This document shows, one piece after another, positions 40,577-50,300 of a DNA stretch of 53,652 nt (position 1 is its first letter; the number at the start of each line of letters is the position of its first letter). Below the pieces are notes generated by a model. The model was not told the DNA's origin and did not search any database. It saw nothing but the letters and a program-made list of their open reading frames with translations. Made by a program: the position numbers and the translations under genes. This stretch comes from CAZTYI01 sp964466185 (GTDB taxonomy: Bacteria > Chlamydiota > Chlamydiia > Chlamydiales > SM23-39): the NCBI GenBank assembly GCA_964466185.1, contig CAYXMS010000005.1, forward strand, positions 1 through 53,652, in the 5' to 3' direction.

Positions 40577-41599
40577 ATGTTTTATACCAAAGCTGTTTTT
40601 CAATTTTTAGAAGACTTGCGTTATTTAAAAAATGCCTCTGAACATACAATTAGAGGATATAGTTTGGATTTTGCCAGTTTTTTTGACTTTATGCGCTGTA
40701 AAATAAAACAGGATCAAAAGCCGATTTCCAATCAGCAGGAAACAGGTTTTTATCAGTTGCAGCAAATCCATCAGATAAAAGACAGACTAAAAAAAACTTC
40801 TGTCAATTTTGCTCTGATAGATTTTGATTTGGAAAAAATTAATAAATGGCTGATTCGGGAATTTTTGGCAAAATTGCACAGCCAGGGCCTGAAAAAACGC
40901 AGCCTCATGCGCAGAATTTCGGCTTTGAGATCTTTTTTCAGGTTCTGTACAAAAGAAAAATACCTCTCTTTTGATCCCATGGAAACTATTGAAAGCCCAA
41001 AACGGGAAAAACGCCTGCCGCGGGCTATTAGCTATGAACAGGTAGAGCTGTTTTTTAAAACTCCTGATATAGAAACTTATTTGGGTTTTAGAGATAGAGC
41101 GATTATGGAGCTTTTTTATAGCTCGGGCCTGCGTCTTTCCGAGCTGGTGGCTTTAAATAGAAAAGATCTTGATTTTTTAAGCTTGCAAGTGTCGGTTATG
41201 GGAAAAGGCAAAAAACAAAGAAAAGTCCCCATGACCTCAAGCGCCACTGATTGGCTAAAAAAATATCTGAATCATCCGGAAAGAAAAGTTGAAACCAAAG
41301 AACATAAACAACAGCTGGATGAAAAAGCAGTTTTTTTAAATCGCTGGGGAAAAAGACTTACGGTTCGATCGGTAGACCGTTCTTTTAAAGATTATCTTAA
41401 AAAATGCGGTCTGGCTGTTGATCTTACTCCACACGTAATTCGCCATTCAATTGCTACTCATTGGTTGGAAAAGGGGATGGATCTGAAAACTATTCAAATG
41501 CTGCTCGGCCATAGTTCCTTGTCAACTACGACAATTTATACCAGCGTTTCTTTAAAATTGAAAAAAGATGTTTACGATAAAACTCATCCGCGTTCTTAA
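40577..41599 (+). CDS. xerC: Tyrosine recombinase XerC
   Basis: XerC with XerD resolves chromosome dimers at dif. The protein is 340 residues, somewhat long because of an insertion in the N-terminal core-binding domain (about residues 37-75, Gln/Lys-rich). The catalytic set is complete: Arg186 in SSGLRLSEL, Lys in VMGKGKKQRKVP, His286 and Arg289 in TPHVIRHS, His312 in LLGHSSL and Tyr321 in TTTIYTSV. The assignment to XerC rests on position (rnz-xerC in Chlamydia, CT346-CT347). It may also act on mobile DNA, but it looks like the housekeeping gene. Confidence 0.88.
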   Translation: MFYTKAVFQFLEDLRYLKNASEHTIRGYSLDFASFFDFMRCKIKQDQKPISNQQETGFYQLQQIHQIKDRLKKTSVNFALIDFDLEKINKWLIREFLAKLHSQGLKKRSLMRRISALRSFFRFCTKEKYLSFDPMETIESPKREKRLPRAISYEQVELFFKTPDIETYLGFRDRAIMELFYSSGLRLSELVALNRKDLDFLSLQVSVMGKGKKQRKVPMTSSATDWLKKYLNHPERKVETKEHKQQLDEKAVFLNRWGKRLTVRSVDRSFKDYLKKCGLAVDLTPHVIRHSIATHWLEKGMDLKTIQMLLGHSSLSTTTIYTSVSLKLKKDVYDKTHPRS

Positions 41600-41643
41600 T
41601 TTTTTGGCTGTTTTGTAATTTTTGCTTTGAAAATAAAAAAAAA

Positions 41644-42005
41644 GGGAAAGCTTTAAGCCGGATTCTGTTTTTGACAGCCATTCATCTAGGAGGCAAATTG
41701 CTTTGCTTCTCAAGCGATCAGCATCAGGCCTTAAGCGAAGAACTTAACAGCCTTTTTTAATCTTGCTTCAGATGGGGTTTGCAGCTCTTTTAAGTCTCCT
41801 TAAAAGGGGCAATTTTTTAAAATCAGTGATTTTATAATTGCCTTTTCACTCTTGTCCCAAACTTATTTAACTACATTTGGGATCAGACTTGTTTTCTGTT
41901 GCACTTTCCGTAGCCTTGCGGCTCCCAGGCTTTCCCTGGCATCTTCTTCTGCAAAGTCCAGACTTTCCTCTTTTGCTTTGCGCAAAAGCGACTGTCTGCT
42001 TTCCC
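41644..42005 (-). ncRNA. rnpB: RNase P RNA, bacterial class A
   Basis: On the minus strand, GGGAAAGC (42005-41998) pairs with GCTTTCCC (41651-41644) to form P1. Conserved core segments follow in order: GAGGAAAGTCTGGAC, GGAAAGTGCAACAGAAA and the 3' ACAGAATCCGGCTTAAAGC. The total is about 362 nt. A run of T directly after the 3' arm acts as terminator. TATTAT and TATATT sequences lie about 8-12 bases upstream of the 5' end as possible -10. This RNA removes 5' leaders from tRNA precursors, complementing RNase Z encoded 3.6 kb away. It fills most of the 467-base xerC-cdsZ gap. Confidence 0.92.
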
Positions 42006-42066
42006 TTTTAAAATATAATATACAATTATAATTTTTTTAAATAGCTCGAAATATAGCTTAAAAGTT

Positions 42067-42828
42067 TTATTTCAGAGCTATCTTGCGCCGGCGTTTTTTA
42101 GGCCCTGTCCCTTCTAACATAGAGCTTTCCTGCCAGTACAGAATGCGGAAACAATGCTCGCAAAAAACTAGCCTTGTTCCTTTTCTGACCAGATTCTCAT
42201 GCTGGGCGGTCAATGCAATATGGCAACCGTTGCAAACGCGGTTCTCTAAAGGCACAACAACACGGTCTTGTTTGTTGTTTAAAAGACGCGTATAAATTTT
42301 AAAAATTTCAGGATCTGCTTTTTTAACCAGTTCATCTCTTTGTTCTTTAATGGTCCTGCCTTCTTCATTGATTTTTTTGATGGTGTTTTTAATTTCTGTT
42401 TCAATCGCTTTGGAACTTTCTTCGGAAGAGGTTAAACTTTCTGTAATTTTGTTGAGGATTTCTTCTTCTGCATTTTTTTTGTCGATTAAATCAGAAGTTT
42501 TATGTTCGGTTGCAACCCTTTCGCGTTCGGTAGTCGACATTTCTTGGGTTAACGCATTAAATTCCTCGACTTTTTTAATCTGTCCCTGTTTAGTTTCCAG
42601 ATTTTTCAGCTTTTCCTGGATCTCATTAAGCCTGTTTTCTTGAAATTCAATATCTTTACTAAATTGCTCGATTTCCTGCTCTTTTTTTCCTTTTTGGCTT
42701 TTTAAATCAAGTCTTAAAGACTCAATATGCTCAAGCTCTTTTTGGCGCTCTTTTTTTAAACGCATTAAACGGAGCATTTTCATGTCTAGTTCTTGAATGT
42801 CTAAAATAACTTTTAAGGCTGACAGCAT
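42067..42828 (-). CDS. Coiled-coil zinc-ribbon protein, CdsZ/CT398-like
   Basis: A 253-residue protein. Residues ~10-170 are a long charged coiled coil (heptad-like Leu/Glu/Lys). A C-terminal C4 zinc ribbon follows, with Cys199-x2-Cys202 and Cys223-x2-Cys226 (VCNGCHIAL...VFCEHCFRILYW), and then a basic tail (KKRRRKIALK). This is the layout of CT398, reported to bind RpoN and the type III secretion regulator CdsL and later called CdsZ. A role in type III secretion is thus likely by homology. The adjacent minus-strand gene is rnpB. Confidence 0.8.
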   Translation of the reverse strand: MLSALKVILDIQELDMKMLRLMRLKKERQKELEHIESLRLDLKSQKGKKEQEIEQFSKDIEFQENRLNEIQEKLKNLETKQGQIKKVEEFNALTQEMSTTERERVATEHKTSDLIDKKNAEEEILNKITESLTSSEESSKAIETEIKNTIKKINEEGRTIKEQRDELVKKADPEIFKIYTRLLNNKQDRVVVPLENRVCNGCHIALTAQHENLVRKGTRLVFCEHCFRILYWQESSMLEGTGPKKRRRKIALK

Positions 42829-43125
42829 TAGTTTCCTTTTTAAAATAATTTTTTGTAGCTTTAAGTTTATCCCTTTTTTTTTATCTTTTCAACAAAATTG
42901 TGCGCATTTTTCTTACTCTGCTTTAACCGAGGAAGGAAAATGCTGCCTTGTTGCTATTTTTGTATGGATAATCTTATTGCTTTTAAATAAAAAATCAGTA
43001 TAAAAATTTTAAAGTTAATTATTTTTTTTATAAAAAAAATAAATTTTTGTTGTTAAAAAAAAATGTATCGCAAATTCTTAGGTTGTTATTTTTGTGTTTT
43101 TTAATTGATTTGAGGCTTGTTTTGT
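42829..43125. other. Divergent AT-rich spacer, no gene seen
   Basis: About 297 bases between the CdsZ-like gene (minus) and glyA (plus). It is dominated by A and T runs; a 68-codon open frame across it has no start signal or family resemblance. It must hold promoters for both genes, but I cannot place them with confidence. Confidence 0.5.
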
Positions 43126-44616
43126 ATGACAAATTCTTATCTTGAGCGTTATTTAAATTTAAAAAATACAGCGGCAGGCCAGAAAGAGTATCAGCTCAAT
43201 GCCGGAGCGATTGCTTTTTTGGCTTCTGTGGATGAAATCAGAAAAAATTCCCCTTTAGTAGCTGATAAAATTATTCAAGAGCTTAAAGACCAGCGTCAGT
43301 TTTTAAAATTAATCGCCTCTGAAAATTACTCTTCTTTAGCTGTGCAGCTGGCTATGGGTAATCTGTTAACGGATAAATACGCAGAAGGGGTTTCCGGCAG
43401 AAGATTTTATGCCGGCTGCGATAACGTGGATGCGATTGAAACAGATGCTGTGGAAAAAGCTAAACAGCTTTTTCAAGCCGAACACGCTTATGTCCAGCCT
43501 CATTCCGGAGCAGATGCCAATATGATTGCCTACTGGGCGGTTTTGACTTATAAAGTGCAGGATAAAGAGCTGGAAAAATTAGGCTCGAAAAATATCAGCC
43601 GGTTAACCGAGGCGGAATATGAAAAAATCCGCCAAAAATTGATTAATCAGAAAATTATGGGCATGGGCCTTGGCTCGGGAGGCCATTTAACACATGGCTA
43701 TCGTTTTAACATGTCTTCTAAAATTTTTAAGTCGGTTCCTTATGAGGTCGATCCTAAAACCGGAGTTTTGGATTATAAAGCTTTGGCCGAACAGGTCAAA
43801 AAAGAAAAACCGCTAATCCTCATCGCCGGCTATTCCGCTTACCCCCGTTTGATTGATTGCGCTATTTTAAAAGAAATCGCCCATTCCGCAGGAGCTGTTT
43901 TGTTAGTGGATATGGCCCATTTTGCAGGCTTGGTAGCCGGAAAAGCCTTGACCGGTAATTTCAATCCGGCGGCTTTTGCTGATATTATAACTTCTACCAC
44001 TCATAAAACTTTGCGGGGGCCGAGGGGCGGTTTGATTCTTTGCAAAAAATATCTTGCTCCGGTTGTAGATAAAGGCTGCCCTCTGGTTATTGGCGGGCCT
44101 CTTCCGCATGCCGTTGCAGCCAAAGCTGTGGCTTTTCAGGAAGCACTAAAGCCTGAGTTTAAAACTTACGCCAGACAGATTATTAAAAATGCTCAGGCCT
44201 TGGCAGAAGGCTTGCAACAGGCCGGAGCTGCAGTGCTTACCGGCGGTACGGATAATCATATGGTTCTGGTGAATGTATTTAAAAGTTTTCAGATTACAGG
44301 AAGAGCTGCGGAAAAAGCACTAAGAAAAGCTTTTATTACGGTTAACCGCAACTCCATTCCCAATGATCAAAACGGTCCTTTTAGAGCTTCGGGCATACGG
44401 ATTGGCACGCCTGCTTTGACCACTTTGGGAATGAAAGAGCTTGAAATGCACAAAATTGCTGAAGTGATTGCAGCTGTTTTAAAAAATACCCAAGTGCAAG
44501 GACAGGGCACAACTGAAAAAATAGAAGTTGAGAAAAAAATATTGGACAAAGCCAGAAATGATATTAAGCAGCTTTTGCAAAAATTTCCACTTTATCCAGA
44601 AATAGTGATCGATTAG
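43126..44616 (+). CDS. glyA: Serine hydroxymethyltransferase
   Basis: GlyA converts serine and tetrahydrofolate to glycine and 5,10-methylene-tetrahydrofolate, feeding the folate pool used by Fmt. The protein is 496 residues from ATG 43126 (TGAGG ten bases upstream; TTG 43117 is less likely), the long chlamydial form of the enzyme (~497). LIASENYSSLAVQLAMG, YAEGVSGRRFYAGC and the PLP-binding STTHKTLRGPRGG with Lys294 are clear. An insertion near residues 140-175 (KLGSKNISRLTEAEYEK) is characteristic of the long form. glyA-clpP matches CT432-CT431. Confidence 0.95.
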   Translation: MTNSYLERYLNLKNTAAGQKEYQLNAGAIAFLASVDEIRKNSPLVADKIIQELKDQRQFLKLIASENYSSLAVQLAMGNLLTDKYAEGVSGRRFYAGCDNVDAIETDAVEKAKQLFQAEHAYVQPHSGADANMIAYWAVLTYKVQDKELEKLGSKNISRLTEAEYEKIRQKLINQKIMGMGLGSGGHLTHGYRFNMSSKIFKSVPYEVDPKTGVLDYKALAEQVKKEKPLILIAGYSAYPRLIDCAILKEIAHSAGAVLLVDMAHFAGLVAGKALTGNFNPAAFADIITSTTHKTLRGPRGGLILCKKYLAPVVDKGCPLVIGGPLPHAVAAKAVAFQEALKPEFKTYARQIIKNAQALAEGLQQAGAAVLTGGTDNHMVLVNVFKSFQITGRAAEKALRKAFITVNRNSIPNDQNGPFRASGIRIGTPALTTLGMKELEMHKIAEVIAAVLKNTQVQGQGTTEKIEVEKKILDKARNDIKQLLQKFPLYPEIVID

Positions 44617-44737
44617 AATGGAGTTTAAAGCTCAAAACAGTTTTCAGGCTGGCAGATTTATAAATTTATGCGTATAGCTGGCTTGTTAAATGGATTTTTT
44701 TGCTTAAAAAATTGAATAACCTGCAGGAGATTAAAAC

Positions 44738-45340
44738 ATGCCTCGTAGATCTGAAAATCAAAAACAAGAAGATAATGCAGTTAAAACTAAAATTGAAAAT
44801 GCTCTTTTAGAGCAAAGAAGAATTTTTCTTTCTGATCAGGTAGACCAGGACTCTGCAGCTGATATTATTCAAAAACTGTGGTATATGGAATGGAAAGATT
44901 CCAGCAAGCCCATTCTTTTTATTATTAATTCCCCAGGCGGTGCTGTCGATTGCGGTTTCGCTATTTGGGACCAGATCAAGCTTTTAAAATCTCCTGTATA
45001 TACTTTAGTGACCGGCTTGGCAGCCTCCATGGGCTCTTTGTTAAGCTTAGCCTCAGGTAAAGGTAAGCGCTTTGCTACTCCTAATAGCCGGATCATGATT
45101 CATCAGCCTTTGGTTGCCGGCATTATCCAAGGACAGGCAACAGATCTGGATATCCAGGCTAAAGAAATGCTTAAAACCCGCGATTTGATTGTCAAAATTT
45201 ATTCGGAAGCTACCGGCAAAGATGAAACAATTATCGCCGAGACTATTAAAAGAGATAACTGGATGACTCCTGAAGAGGCTTTAAAATTCGGACTTTTGGA
45301 TAAAATCGTTTCCGTTCCTAATGACTTGAAATTATCTTAA
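44738..45340 (+). CDS. clpP: ATP-dependent Clp protease proteolytic subunit
   Basis: ClpP forms the tetradecameric peptidase chamber used with ClpX or ClpC. The protein is 200 residues with no obvious propeptide other than a charged N-terminus. The catalytic triad is Ser97 (GLAASMGSLL), His122 (RIMIHQPL) and Asp173 (KRDNWMTPEEAL). LFIINSPGGAVDCGFAIWD is the conserved handle region. Chlamydiae carry two clpP genes; this is the one next to glyA. GCAGGAG precedes the ATG. Confidence 0.95.
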   Translation: MPRRSENQKQEDNAVKTKIENALLEQRRIFLSDQVDQDSAADIIQKLWYMEWKDSSKPILFIINSPGGAVDCGFAIWDQIKLLKSPVYTLVTGLAASMGSLLSLASGKGKRFATPNSRIMIHQPLVAGIIQGQATDLDIQAKEMLKTRDLIVKIYSEATGKDETIIAETIKRDNWMTPEEALKFGLLDKIVSVPNDLKLS

Positions 45341-45544
45341 GAGCTTAAAAATTGAAAAGTATAAAATTTAAAATGCTTTTGCAGATTTAAGATATAGTAA
45401 TTATTGTTTTTGTTTTTTGATCTAAAGTAAAAATATTATTATAAACTTTTTCAAATTAGTTGCTTTAAAGGATTTTTCTTTTAGAGAAAGCCTTTTTCCT
45501 TTAAAATTGCTTTTTTAAATCTTTTTTTGAGGAGAATTTTTTTT

Positions 45545-46681
45545 ATGAAAATAGGTATTCCTAAAGAAATTAAAGATAAAGAATTCCGTATCGGACTAAC
45601 TCCTGCCGGTGTAGCAGCTTTGGTTGAAAACAAACATACAGTGTTAGTACAAAAAGGAGCAGGTCAAGCGATCGGTTTTTTAGACGACATGTACGCCAAA
45701 GTCGGCGCTAAAATTGTCGCAACTCCTCAAGAAGTCTATGAAACTGATATGATTATTAAAGTTAAAGAACCTCAAGAGTCAGAATACGGCCTTTTAAAAA
45801 AAGAACAGATTCTGTTTTGTTATTTGCATTTGGCTCCCGATCCAAAACAGACTGAAGCCCTTTTAAAACAAAAAGTCGTGGGTGTTGCTTTTGAAACAGT
45901 TACCGATAATTGCGGCAGATTGCCTTTGCTGGTCCCTATGAGTGAGGTTGCCGGAAGGGTAGCTGTCCAGGTCGGAGCTTATTTTTTGCAGATCTCGAAC
46001 GGGGGAAAAGGCGTTTTGTTAGGAGGTATACCCGGCGTTAAAAAAGGTAATGTGGTTATTGTCGGCGCCGGTATAGTCGGAACAGAAGCACTTAGAATGG
46101 CCATCGGTTTAGATGCCAACGTAACTGTTTTTGATAAAAATTTAAACCGGCTGCGCGAGCTGGATATGCTTTATGGTAATGCTCTGGAAACCAGATACTC
46201 TACCAAAGAAGCTCTTAAACAGGCCTTAATTAAAGCGGATTTGGTGATCGGCGCTGTTTTGATTCCCGGCGGCAGGGCTCCTAAACTGATCACTCGCGAT
46301 ATGCTCAAAATTATGGAAAAAGGTACTGTTATGGTAGATGTCGCTATCGATCAGGGCGGCTGTTTTGAAACTTCTAAAATTACTACTCATTCCAATCCTG
46401 TTTTTGAAGTCGACGGCATTATTCATTACGGCGTTGCCAATATGCCAGGCGCTTGCGCTAGAACATCAACTCAGGGCCTAACCAATGCTATTTTGCCATA
46501 TGCCATCAAACTAGCCAATCTTGGCTATAAAAAAGCAATGGAACAAGATAAACACCTGCTAATGGGCTTGAATGTCGCTTTAGGCCAGGTGACCAATCAG
46601 CCTGTAGCAGACTCTTTGGGTTATGAGTTTGTGCCGCCGGAGGCGGTGCTGGCGATGAAAAATCCACAAGCTGTTTTATGA
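45545..46681 (+). CDS. ald: Alanine dehydrogenase
   Basis: Ald interconverts L-alanine and pyruvate with NAD(H) and ammonia. The protein is 378 residues. MKIGIPKEIKDKEFRIGLTP is the substrate-domain start, and the NAD-binding Rossmann motif GAGIVG lies at about 174-179. KVKEPQESEYGLLKKEQILF and the C-terminal region ANMPGACARTSTQGLTNAIL are diagnostic. GAGGAG lies upstream of ATG 45545, preferred over 45527. The gene is not in C. trachomatis from memory, consistent with a lineage able to burn amino acids. Confidence 0.95.
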   Translation: MKIGIPKEIKDKEFRIGLTPAGVAALVENKHTVLVQKGAGQAIGFLDDMYAKVGAKIVATPQEVYETDMIIKVKEPQESEYGLLKKEQILFCYLHLAPDPKQTEALLKQKVVGVAFETVTDNCGRLPLLVPMSEVAGRVAVQVGAYFLQISNGGKGVLLGGIPGVKKGNVVIVGAGIVGTEALRMAIGLDANVTVFDKNLNRLRELDMLYGNALETRYSTKEALKQALIKADLVIGAVLIPGGRAPKLITRDMLKIMEKGTVMVDVAIDQGGCFETSKITTHSNPVFEVDGIIHYGVANMPGACARTSTQGLTNAILPYAIKLANLGYKKAMEQDKHLLMGLNVALGQVTNQPVADSLGYEFVPPEAVLAMKNPQAVL

Positions 46682-46972
46682 TGTTCAATGGAGCTTTTTG
46701 AATAGCAATATATTCTTTTTTTTCTAATCAATCTGGAAGATATTTTTTTTTAAATTATTTACCAGAGAAGAAATAGAAACTTTTGGCAGATAATTCACTA
46801 ATAGGTGAAAAAAAATTATCAAGTAATTATTGAGAACCTCAAATTTTTAAGGAAGCGGTTTTAAAAAAATAAGGTTTGTGAGTAGGCAGCTTTCTTTTAA
46901 GAAAAAAGGTACTAAAAATAGATATAAAGCTAGAAAAAAGGTACATTTTTGCATTGTAAATTTAAATGCTAG
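46682..46972. other. Intergenic stretch, no gene seen
   Basis: AT-rich spacer after ald. I find no convincing frame or hairpin in it. The TnpB remnant begins at its downstream edge. Confidence 0.5.
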
Positions 46973-47251
46973 TGTTTAGATTTTTTTTACAAGTTAGTAC
47001 TGAGGATTGTCAAAAGCCATGACATCATTAGCATTGAGACGATGAATATTAAAATAATACTGCAGGGATTAAAGAATTTAGCTAAGGCAATTAGCGATGT
47101 TGGCTGGAACATGTTTTTAAACTGTTTAAAAAATAAATCTCTGGGATATGGTAAAACCCTGCATGAAGTATCTTCTCTTTTAGGTAATACTTGTGTATGT
47201 TCAAGATATATAGAAAAAATAAACATTAAGGCCGCCGGTGTGCGTCGGTAA
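46973..47251 (+). pseudogene. tnpB: TnpB C-terminal remnant
   Basis: Translated from 46973 without a start codon, the frame reads KSHDIISIETMNIK, then GLKNLAKAISDVGWNMFLNC and GYGKTLHEVSSLLGNTCVCS. These match the RuvC-II region (Glu in IETMNIK), the conserved DVGW helix and the segment before the zinc finger of TnpB. The zinc finger is broken after the first Cys pair (CVCS), and nothing of the N-terminal half is left. The frame ends in the right-end sequence (KAAGVRR). It is an inactive relic of an IS200/IS605-type RNA-guided nuclease. Confidence 0.75.
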
Positions 47252-47323
47252 GCTTGGAAAGCTGCCGTGGTTGCTCGGAGCTTAGAACCAGGAATCCTTC
47301 GCTTTTAGGCGAGGGAGGTTCAA
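47230..47323 (+). mobile_element. TnpB right end / reRNA-like sequence, copy B
   Basis: This follows the TnpB remnant directly and is a close copy of 40195-40285. It ends with GGAATCC-TTCGC-TTTTAGGCGAGGGAGGTTCAA-type residues: the hairpin TTCGCTTTTAGGCGA and the terminal GGTTCAA common to tnpB elements. In tnpB systems this end encodes the 3' scaffold of the omega-RNA, and the adjacent ~16-20 bases (from about 47324) act as guide. The SNF2 frame is open through it, but that is not protein-coding. Confidence 0.6.
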
Positions 47324-47352
47324 TATTAAATAGTTATAATAGCTCTATTTAT

Positions 47353-50300
47353 ATGCATAAAATTGGCGAAATTATCTTTTCCAGAGGCATTTACGAGGTT
47401 GAGCTAAAACAGGGCAGAAAAAGCGTTTGGCCTTTTCTGCGGCTAAATAGCGCAGGCAAGCTTTTGGATTCTTTTTGCAGCTGTAGCAAACCGTGCAAAC
47501 ATATCGATGAAGCCTATCAAGCTGTTTTTAGAGAAGGCAAGCCTTTGCATGTTTTATATCAAAGCTCTTTTTTTTATCAGCTGGGTCAGATTTTATTTGC
47601 AAGATGGCAAACGGTAAAAAATTTTGAAGATACAAATTTTAGTTTTGCCGGCGTTCAGATTAAAACGAAAAATCCAAAAACTAAAACACGCCTGAAAGAA
47701 TTTTTTCAGATCAGAAAACAGGAAAAAGAAAATGAATTTAGCTCGTTAAAATTTTCCGCCCTTACTACAGAAGAGCTGCAGGCCTGTAAAGAAGACAGCG
47801 CTTCTTTAAAACTCCAATACGAAGTTTCTTTTTTTTCAGATTTTGCCAAGTGGCTGTTTTTGGAAAAAGATTTAAAAGCCTTTTTTAAAGGCCAGCCTTT
47901 GCCTTTGCAACTGGAGCTTTTTTCAAAAAATATTAGCCTGAAAATAAAACTTACGGAAAATGAACTGTTAAAATTAGTGCCCGTTTTAAATACGGTAAAT
48001 AGTAGTTTGCAGGTCTTTAAAGAAAAAAAGATCAAAGAGGCAGTTTTTGATCAGACTAAAAAAAAGCTTACAATTATTTTTGAAAAATCAAAAGCCAAAA
48101 AAATTCAAGGCCTGAATTTTGGACCTTGGACCTTTGTACCCAAAAAAGGGTTTTATTTAAAAGAAAAAGAGCCTCTTTTAAATGAGCTGGTATTGGAAGG
48201 TAAAAAAATTGCTGAATATCTTAACCAGAATATAGGCAAGCTCAAAAACTTTTTCCGCATCGATCTTAGACTCCATGCAGTTAAAAATAATCTGTTCATA
48301 GATGAAAAAAAGAATTTGCAGATTGAGTCCTATTTGCAAAAAACACATGATCTGGCTTCCGATCAGGCCGCCATTTTCTATCCATGGCTCTTTTTAAAAG
48401 GGAAAATAATTAAAAAATTGAGCGAAAGGCCTGTTTTTAAAATCATTGAAAAAGAAAAAGTCGGCGAATTTGTCTCGGAATCTAGAATTTTTTTGCAAAA
48501 TATAGACGGTTTTAATATCCATTTCGGAGCTTTTGAAGAAAAACTGCTTTTTCAAATTACTAAAAATGAAGATTTGAAGTTTGTTAGAAAATTAATTGTC
48601 CCTAAAAATTTTGAAGGGGTTATTGATTATGGCAATTGGGTATATGTGAAAAATAAAGGGTTTTTTGGTAAAAAAACCCTAGATTTGCCTTTTTTGCCAA
48701 AATTGGTAAAAAAAGAAAATATCGTTGAATTTTTAACTAAAAATAAATCCCAATTAGAGCAGATTCCCAATTTTTTCTTGGAAATTAATCCCTTAAAAAA
48801 ATTGGGACTGGAAATAGAGCTTAACAGCCAAAACAAAATTGTTATTACTCCCCAGATTGTACCTAAGAAAAATGTTAAATTGACTGATTTGAAATTTTTC
48901 GAACCTTTTATTTGCGTTAAAGGAAAAGGGTTTTTTCAGCTGCCGGCACATCTTAGATTGCCTGAAGGATATAGACATAAAAAAGAGGTGTTAACTTCTG
49001 AAGAGGCTTTTTTTGTGCATTACGAATTGGAGCATTTGAAAAAATTCGTTGTAAAAATCGATCCCAGACTGAATCGGCCAAAAAAGTTGAAACTGAAATT
49101 ACAAAACCTTAAAAAAGAAAAAAATACTTTTGTAGTTTCTTTGGCTTATAATTCTGCTTTGGGAGAAATCAATGCTACGCATCTGTGGCAGGCGCTTTTT
49201 GAAAATAAAAAATATGTCTTCACCCCTGCAGGTCTGATTTTTTTAAAAAATCAACGCTTTAAATGGCTGCTGTCTGTCAATCCCAAAAGAGTGCTTTTAA
49301 AAAGCCGTATGCTGCGTTTAAAAGGTTGGGAATGGATTAAATTGATCGTATTGGAAAATATCCAACGGCCGCAGGGATCTTCCGCTCAAATTAAAAAAAT
49401 GCAGAAAATCTTCGATGAAATGAATGATATGGGAGTCGACGAGCTATTGGAACTTAACTTTTTAAAGTCCACTTTGCGCCCTTATCAGGAAATCGGAGTT
49501 AAATGGCTAAGTTTTTTATATAAAGAAGGCTTGGCCGGTTTTTTATGCGATGAAATGGGCCTTGGCAAAACCCATCAGGCCATGGGTCTGTTAGCTTTGG
49601 CTTTGCAAAAAGATAAAACCAGAAATAATAAATATCTGGTAGTTTGCCCGACCTCCGTTATTTATCATTGGGAAAACCTTTTGAAAACTTTTCTGCCGGA
49701 AATTAAAGTCTGCGTTTTTCACGGGCTAGGTAGAATCTGGAATGAAACAGCAGATTTGATTTTGACCTCTTACGGTTTGATCAGATCCCAGAAAAAACTG
49801 TTTCAGGAAAAGTTTTTCGAAATTGTTATTTTAGATGAATTGCAGGTAGCGAAAAATAAAGGTTCTAAAATCAATCAGGCTTTAAGAGGCCTTTGTTCTT
49901 CGATGTTTTTAGCCTTGACAGGCACTCCCTTGGAAAATCGTTTGGAAGAGCTTAAAGCGCTTTTTGATCTGATCCTACCCGGTTATTTTCCGCCAGATAA
50001 AGTTTTTAAAGAGTATTTTATTGAGCCTATTGAAAAACAAAAAGACGAAAAACAAAAAATGCTTTTAACAAAATTGGTACGTCCGTTTGTGATGCGCAGA
50101 AAGAAAAAAGAAGTGCTTAAGGATCTGCCGGAAAAGATTGAAGAAATAGCCTATGCGGATTTGGCCGATGAGCAAAAAGAAATTTATGCCGGATTGCTCT
50201 CAGCTAATAAAAATCAGTTGATTAAAGAACTTAAAGATGATAATAATCAACAGGCATATTTACACGTTTTTGCTCTTTTGACAAAACTAAAACAGCTTTG

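Noticed and set aside
42797..43003. 68-codon frame in the cdsZ-glyA spacer
   Set aside because: It is Phe/Leu-rich from AT-rich DNA, overlaps the 5' end of the minus-strand gene and has no ribosome site.
47254..47352. N-terminal extension of the SNF2 gene
   Set aside because: These codons lie mostly inside the TnpB right end, which is repeated at 40195 without any helicase gene.
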